Shown in pieces: positions 61,036 to 64,000 of a stretch of 64,000 nucleotides of DNA. The stretch covers positions 124,001 to 188,000 of the forward strand of contig CAJTFK010000001.1 in the NCBI GenBank assembly GCA_910575505.1, given 5' to 3'. How positions within the stretch are numbered: the first letter of the stretch is position 1; every line of letters begins with the position of its first letter. Below the pieces are notes generated by a model. The model had not been told where the DNA came from and searched no databases. It saw nothing but the letters and a program-made list of their open reading frames with translations. Source of the DNA: Oscillospiraceae bacterium. Its GTDB lineage: Bacteria; Bacillota; Clostridia; Oscillospirales; Oscillospiraceae. The position numbers and the translations under genes are program-made.

Positions 61036-62067
61036 ATGCGGATGCGAAAAAAAAAGAACCTGATTCCCCGGATGGAGCGCTGCGGCGGCTGTCTGATCCG
61101 GGACCCCTATGACCGCCCCGGCCGCTGGCGGGAGCTGATGCCCCAGGCCCGGGAAATCCATCTGGAGCTGGGCTGCGGCAAGGGCCGCTTCACCGCCGGC
61201 ACAGCGGCGGCAGACCCGGATGTGCTGTTTCTGGCGGTGGAGATGGTGCCGGATGCCATGGTAGTGGCCATGGAGCGCTGTGTCGGCGCCGGACTTACCA
61301 ACACATATTTTATCAGCGCCAACGCCGACCAGCTCCCCAGCTTCTTCGCTCCCGGCGAAATTGACCGTATTTACATCAATTTCTGCGACCCCTGGCCCAG
61401 CAGACGCCACGCCAAACGCCGCCTGACTCACGGTAACTTCCTGAAGCTTTATCGCCAGGTGCTGAAAATAGGCGGGCAGATTCATTTCAAGACGGATAAT
61501 CAGCCTCTGTTCGAGTTCTCCGTGGAGGAGCTTCCCCAATTTGGATTCGCTCTGTCCGAGGTCACCCGGAATCTCCATGAACACGGCCCTGTAGGGGTCA
61601 TGACGGACTATGAAGCCAAGTTCCACAGTCTGGGCCAGCCCATCAACCGCTGTGTAGGCACCATGGTCCCCTGGGAGGAGCCGTTTCCCTCCACCTTCCG
61701 GGCGGTGAAAAACCGGTGGCTGGACGCCTTCGCAGGCGGGGTTTCCCAGGAGGACCTGGAAAAGCGTGTGCTGTCGGAAGGGAATTACCTCTGGCATATT
61801 TTTTCCTGGAAGCTGACACCCTGTCTGGAGGGAGACACTGCACGAAAGGCCCTGGCGGCTCTGCCCGCCGGGAAGGTCTACCTCTTTTATGAGGGCAAAT
61901 GGAACGACCTGCCCTATGTGAAGCCGGTGGAGCTCCCCCTCCCGGCGGATTTCTTTGCAGAGCTTCGCGACGTCTATCTGGTGGACAAGGACTTCACCTG
62001 GACCTATGTCCAGACTCATGAGGCGGCCTGCGGGCCCTATTTCTACCCGCCGGAAAACCGCCTGTGA
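61036..62067 (+). CDS. trmB: tRNA (guanine46-N7)-methyltransferase TrmB with C-terminal DUF4275-like extension
   Basis: Codes for 343 residues. The first 220 are TrmB: the SAM-binding loop is LELGCGKGRFTAGTA, and FCDPWPSRRHAKRRLTH and GQIHFKTDN are diagnostic. Normal TrmB ends near residue 215. Here another 120 residues follow (AFAGGVSQEDLEKRVLSEGN, YLWHIFSWKLTPCLEGDTAR, then a tail ending PYFYPPEN) that look like a DUF4275 domain. GAAGGA precedes ATG 61036. Its stop overlaps the next start (GTGA). Confidence 0.9.
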   Translation: MRMRKKKNLIPRMERCGGCLIRDPYDRPGRWRELMPQAREIHLELGCGKGRFTAGTAAADPDVLFLAVEMVPDAMVVAMERCVGAGLTNTYFISANADQLPSFFAPGEIDRIYINFCDPWPSRRHAKRRLTHGNFLKLYRQVLKIGGQIHFKTDNQPLFEFSVEELPQFGFALSEVTRNLHEHGPVGVMTDYEAKFHSLGQPINRCVGTMVPWEEPFPSTFRAVKNRWLDAFAGGVSQEDLEKRVLSEGNYLWHIFSWKLTPCLEGDTARKALAALPAGKVYLFYEGKWNDLPYVKPVELPLPADFFAELRDVYLVDKDFTWTYVQTHEAACGPYFYPPENRL

Positions 62068-62264
62068 ACTGCAAATGCCCCTGCTGCGGTTTCTATACGC
62101 TTCCGGGAAAACCGCCCGGAACCTACGATATCTGCCCCGTGTGCTTCCAGGAAGACTCCTTTTATAAATACAGTGCTCCGGATGCGGTATGCAGCTGCAA
62201 CCATGTGAGCCTGAATGAGTCACGAAAAAATTTCGCAGTCTTCGGCGCCTGCATGGAAACCTGA
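62064..62264 (+). CDS. CPCC-family cysteine-rich protein
   Basis: Codes for 66 residues from a GTG overlapping the preceding stop by four bases. It matches the CPCC domain: CKCPCCGFYTLP and YDICPVCFQEDSF, with two later Cys (CSCNHVS), so it is probably a zinc-ribbon-like fold. The domain end after the SLNESRKNFAVFGAC segment is slightly short. Translationally coupled to trmB. Confidence 0.8.
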   Translation: MNCKCPCCGFYTLPGKPPGTYDICPVCFQEDSFYKYSAPDAVCSCNHVSLNESRKNFAVFGACMET

Positions 62265-62337
62265 AAGAATACGTCCAGCCGCCTCGGAAGGACGAACGGG
62301 GCTCGGCTGACTCCCCCCTTCCCTGCAAATAGAATGC

Positions 62338-62376
62338 AAAAAGCGGACTTCGAAATTCCATCCGAAGTCCGCTTTT
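62338..62376. terminator. Bidirectional terminator
   Basis: AAAAAGCGGACTTCG pairs with CGAAGTCCGCTTTT-type sequence around an eight- to nine-base loop, flanked by A and T runs. It separates the CPCC gene from the convergent 47-residue gene. Confidence 0.87.
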
Positions 62377-62380
62377 CAGT

Positions 62381-62524
62381 TCATTTCCTGCGCAGCTCTT
62401 TGAAAACGCTCACGGCGATGTATGTCAGATAGCCCAGGAACAGCAGTCCCATGGGCAGCAGCACCAGGACGCCGATCACCTTTCCCACCATGCCGCAGAC
62501 CGCCGCCTCTACGATGGAGCCCAT
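62381..62524 (-). CDS. Small single-pass membrane protein
   Basis: Codes for 47 residues (MGSIVEAAVCGMVGKVIGVL, then a hydrophobic helix and a basic KELRRK end). GGGGGGA precedes ATG 62524. Family not recognised. Located after rplT with its own terminators on both sides. Confidence 0.6.
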   Translation of the reverse strand: MGSIVEAAVCGMVGKVIGVLVLLPMGLLFLGYLTYIAVSVFKELRRK

Positions 62525-62586
62525 CGCCGTCCCCCCTGTCTTCTTGAAGATATTTTTATTGTAACAGATATTCTCCCCCAAGGCAA

Positions 62587-62624
62587 GAAAAAAGACTCCG
62601 GAACACACATTCCGAAGTCCTTTT
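62587..62624 (-). terminator. Terminator of infC-rpmI-rplT
   Basis: Leftward GGACTTCGGAA pairs with TTCCGGAGTC and runs into a long T-run, about 20 bases past the rplT stop. Confidence 0.88.
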
Positions 62625-62639
62625 CTGCTTTTTCAGTTC

Positions 62640-62990
62640 TCAGGCCTTCTTGGCAATCTCGGTGAGCTGGGTGAAGGCGGCGGCATCACTGATGGCCAGC
62701 TCCGCCAGCATCTTCCGGTTGATCTCCACGCCGGCGGTCTTCAGACCGTGCATGAAGGTGGAATAGTTCATTCCGTTGAGCTTGCAGGCAGCGGAAATAC
62801 GGGTGATCCACAGGGAACGGAAGTCGCGCTTCTTCAGCTTGCGGCCGGTGTAGGCATAGCTCAGGGACTTCATGACAGCCTGGTTAGCTACCCGGAAATG
62901 CTTGGACTTGGAACCCCAATAGCCTTTCGCCAGCTTCAGGATTTTATTTCTTCTTTTGCGCGTCATCATCGCGCCTTTGACTCTAGCCAT
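62640..62990 (-). CDS. rplT: Ribosomal protein L20
   Basis: Codes for 116 residues, starting [20 protein letters not shown] with the conserved [20 protein letters not shown]. Also an autogenous regulator of this operon in Firmicutes. Third gene after rpmI. Confidence 0.98.
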   Translation of the reverse strand: MARVKGAMMTRKRRNKILKLAKGYWGSKSKHFRVANQAVMKSLSYAYTGRKLKKRDFRSLWITRISAACKLNGMNYSTFMHGLKTAGVEINRKMLAELAISDAAAFTQLTEIAKKA

Positions 62991-63023
62991 TGATAAAAGC
63001 CTCCTATTCTAAAAGTATAGCCC

Positions 63024-63221
63024 TTACTTGTAGGGGATCATCTTGCGGATGGCGTCCACGTTGGTGGCGTCGGCATAGCCGCCGGTCCGGAGACGGCGGG
63101 TCCGCTTGGTGTCTTTCTTGGTCAGGATGTGACTTTTAAAGGCTTTGGCGCGCTTGACCTTGCCGGTCTTGGTGAGGTTGAATCTCTTTTTGGCGCCGCT
63201 GTGGGTCTTCAGTTTCGGCAT
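63024..63221 (-). CDS. rpmI: Ribosomal protein L35
   Basis: Codes for 65 residues: [36 protein letters not shown]. Standard length, GGAAGGAG upstream. Confidence 0.98.
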   Translation of the reverse strand: MPKLKTHSGAKKRFNLTKTGKVKRAKAFKSHILTKKDTKRTRRLRTGGYADATNVDAIRKMIPYK

Positions 63222-63289
63222 GACAATAGCTCCTTCCGTGATGTTGAAATATCATTTGCGTTCGTTCCGAAAACGGGAAACGTCCGGCG

Positions 63290-63814
63290 TCACTTGCCGG
63301 TCTTGGGTGAGAGAAAAATGGACATCATACGGCCTTCCAGCTTGGCGGGACGGTCCAGATTGGCGACCTCGGCGCACTGCTCGGCGAAACGGGTCAGAAG
63401 ATCCCGGCCGATGTCGGTATGCGCCATCTCCCGGCCGCGGAAGCGGACGGAGACCTTGACCCGGTTACCGTCGGCAATGAACTTCTGCGCATTCCGGAGC
63501 TTCGTATTGAAATCCCCGATATCAATGCCCGGGGACATCCGAATCTCCTTGATCTCCACCACATGCTGGTTCTTCCGGGCTTCCTTCTCCCGCTTGCTCT
63601 GCTCAAACCGGAACTTGCCGTAGTTCATCAGCTTGCAGACCGGGGGCGACGCCTGGGGTGAGATCTTGACCAGATCCAAGCTCTGCTCCTCGGCAATCCG
63701 CAGCGCCTGAGCGGGGGCCATGATGCCCAATTGCTCGCCGGCGGGGCCAATCAGACGGATCTCCTTGTCGCTGATCGCCTCATTCAGTTCATGCACTTGC
63801 TTACTAATGGTCAA
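63290..63814 (-). CDS. infC: Translation initiation factor IF-3
   Basis: Codes for about 174 residues with both IF3 domains (LNEAISDKEIRLIGPAGEQL, MNYGKFRFEQSKREKEARKN and the C-terminal FRGREMAHTDIGRDLLTRF). No ATG is in place. GGAGG is followed by TTG at 4 bases (63814) and by ATT at 10 bases (63808). ATT starts are usual for infC and allow IF3 to control its own translation, so the true start may be 63808 (SKQVHELNE). Confidence 0.95.
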   Translation of the reverse strand: MTISKQVHELNEAISDKEIRLIGPAGEQLGIMAPAQALRIAEEQSLDLVKISPQASPPVCKLMNYGKFRFEQSKREKEARKNQHVVEIKEIRMSPGIDIGDFNTKLRNAQKFIADGNRVKVSVRFRGREMAHTDIGRDLLTRFAEQCAEVANLDRPAKLEGRMMSIFLSPKTGK

Positions 63815-63828
63815 AGCACCTCCATCCT

Positions 63829-63865
63829 AAAATCACAAAACGCGGACGCCCCGAGGGCATCCGCG
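63829..63865 (-). promoter_or_regulatory. infC leader attenuator (L20-leader type)
   Basis: Leftward CGCGGATGCCC pairs with GGGCGTCCGCG with a three-base loop and runs into TTTTGTGATTTT, about 15-20 bases ahead of the infC ribosome site. A terminator in this place is the known attenuator by which L20 controls infC-rpmI-rplT in Firmicutes. Confidence 0.75.
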
Positions 63866-63972
63866 CAACAGCAAACCGCCTTCCCCGGCAGTCTGACATG
63901 TGCTTTCTGAACCTCTTTGCTGAAGCGCTGGAGGTGAGGCGGATGCAACCGGCCTTCTTTGTTTTGCCTGAT

Positions 63973-63978
63973 CAGTAT
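63973..63978 (-). promoter_or_regulatory. -10 box of the infC operon promoter
   Basis: Leftward TATACT lies 17 bp from GACA at the right edge of the window, which would be the last four bases of a TTGACA -35 box cut off by the window end. Confidence 0.55.
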
Positions 63979-64000
63979 ACCAGCCTCTTCCGCGCCTGTC

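Overview
The window reads as chromosome of a GC-rich, spore-forming, butyrate-producing gut Clostridium relative, most likely family Oscillospiraceae (Flavonifractor/Lawsonibacter/Intestinimonas-like; this is inference). The grounds are Firmicutes-type AGGAGG ribosome binding sites, an alpha/beta small acid-soluble spore protein, a SpoIIQ-like LytM protein, hbd-bcd-etfB-etfA butyrate genes behind a Rex-like operator, an infC-rpmI-rplT operon with a leader attenuator, and large numbers of regulators and sugar/organic-acid genes.

Layout. 1-0.7 kb: edge of a mobile or accessory segment (partial CDS, small Cys-rich protein, AT-rich non-coding DNA). 0.7-8.2 kb: AraC regulator facing a leftward operon of a YesL-like membrane protein, an intracellular GH16 beta-glucanase and two GH94 phosphorylases, which looks like cytoplasmic beta-1,3-glucan oligosaccharide use. 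8.3-9 kb: transposase debris and a long palindrome. 9-22.3 kb: housekeeping and accessory genes (TGS-uridine kinase, SGNH hydrolase, aldose epimerase, SASP, split ThrE exporter, YchF, a BmrR-like regulator divergent from a choloylglycine-hydrolase-family enzyme plus MATE pump, SpoIIQ-like peptidase, 3-methyladenine glycosylase). 22.6-23 kb: a structured leader RNA and tRNA-Thr(CGU).

23.2-30.6 kb is an accessory island: a wrecked large serine recombinase interrupted by a MITE-like element, transposase remnants, a small membrane protein, a MOBQ-type oriT-like sequence, then an unrecognised two-gene cassette (364 and 748 residues) with its own promoter and terminator, and a helix-turn-helix gene broken by two in-frame stop codons. 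This is the best candidate for an undescribed system in the window.

30.8-37 kb: GntR regulator divergent from a carboxylesterase, YfcC-type carrier, LarA-type racemase and malic enzyme, which together suggest racemisation and decarboxylation of a hydroxy acid such as D-malate. 37-40 kb: transposase and MITE debris, then a chemoreceptor. 40.3-42.3 kb: Fur-family regulator with ABC metal uptake genes behind a Fur-type box. 42.4-49.4 kb: L31, GNAT, CAT-like and flavin-reductase-like enzymes, HflX, two partly gene-converted XRE regulators, YigZ, an HMA-like protein, a DivIVA-like protein and a YdeI-like protein. 49.5-54.1 kb: YceG-TelA pair and a membrane-anchored peptidoglycan amidase. 54.2-56.5 kb: low-GC orphan fragment and a sodium-dependent transporter. 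56.7-60.7 kb: butyrate operon. 61-64 kb: TrmB fused to a DUF4275-like domain, CPCC protein, then rplT-rpmI-infC with leader at the right edge. Function calls rest on recognition of motifs and family resemblance by eye; no database search was run.
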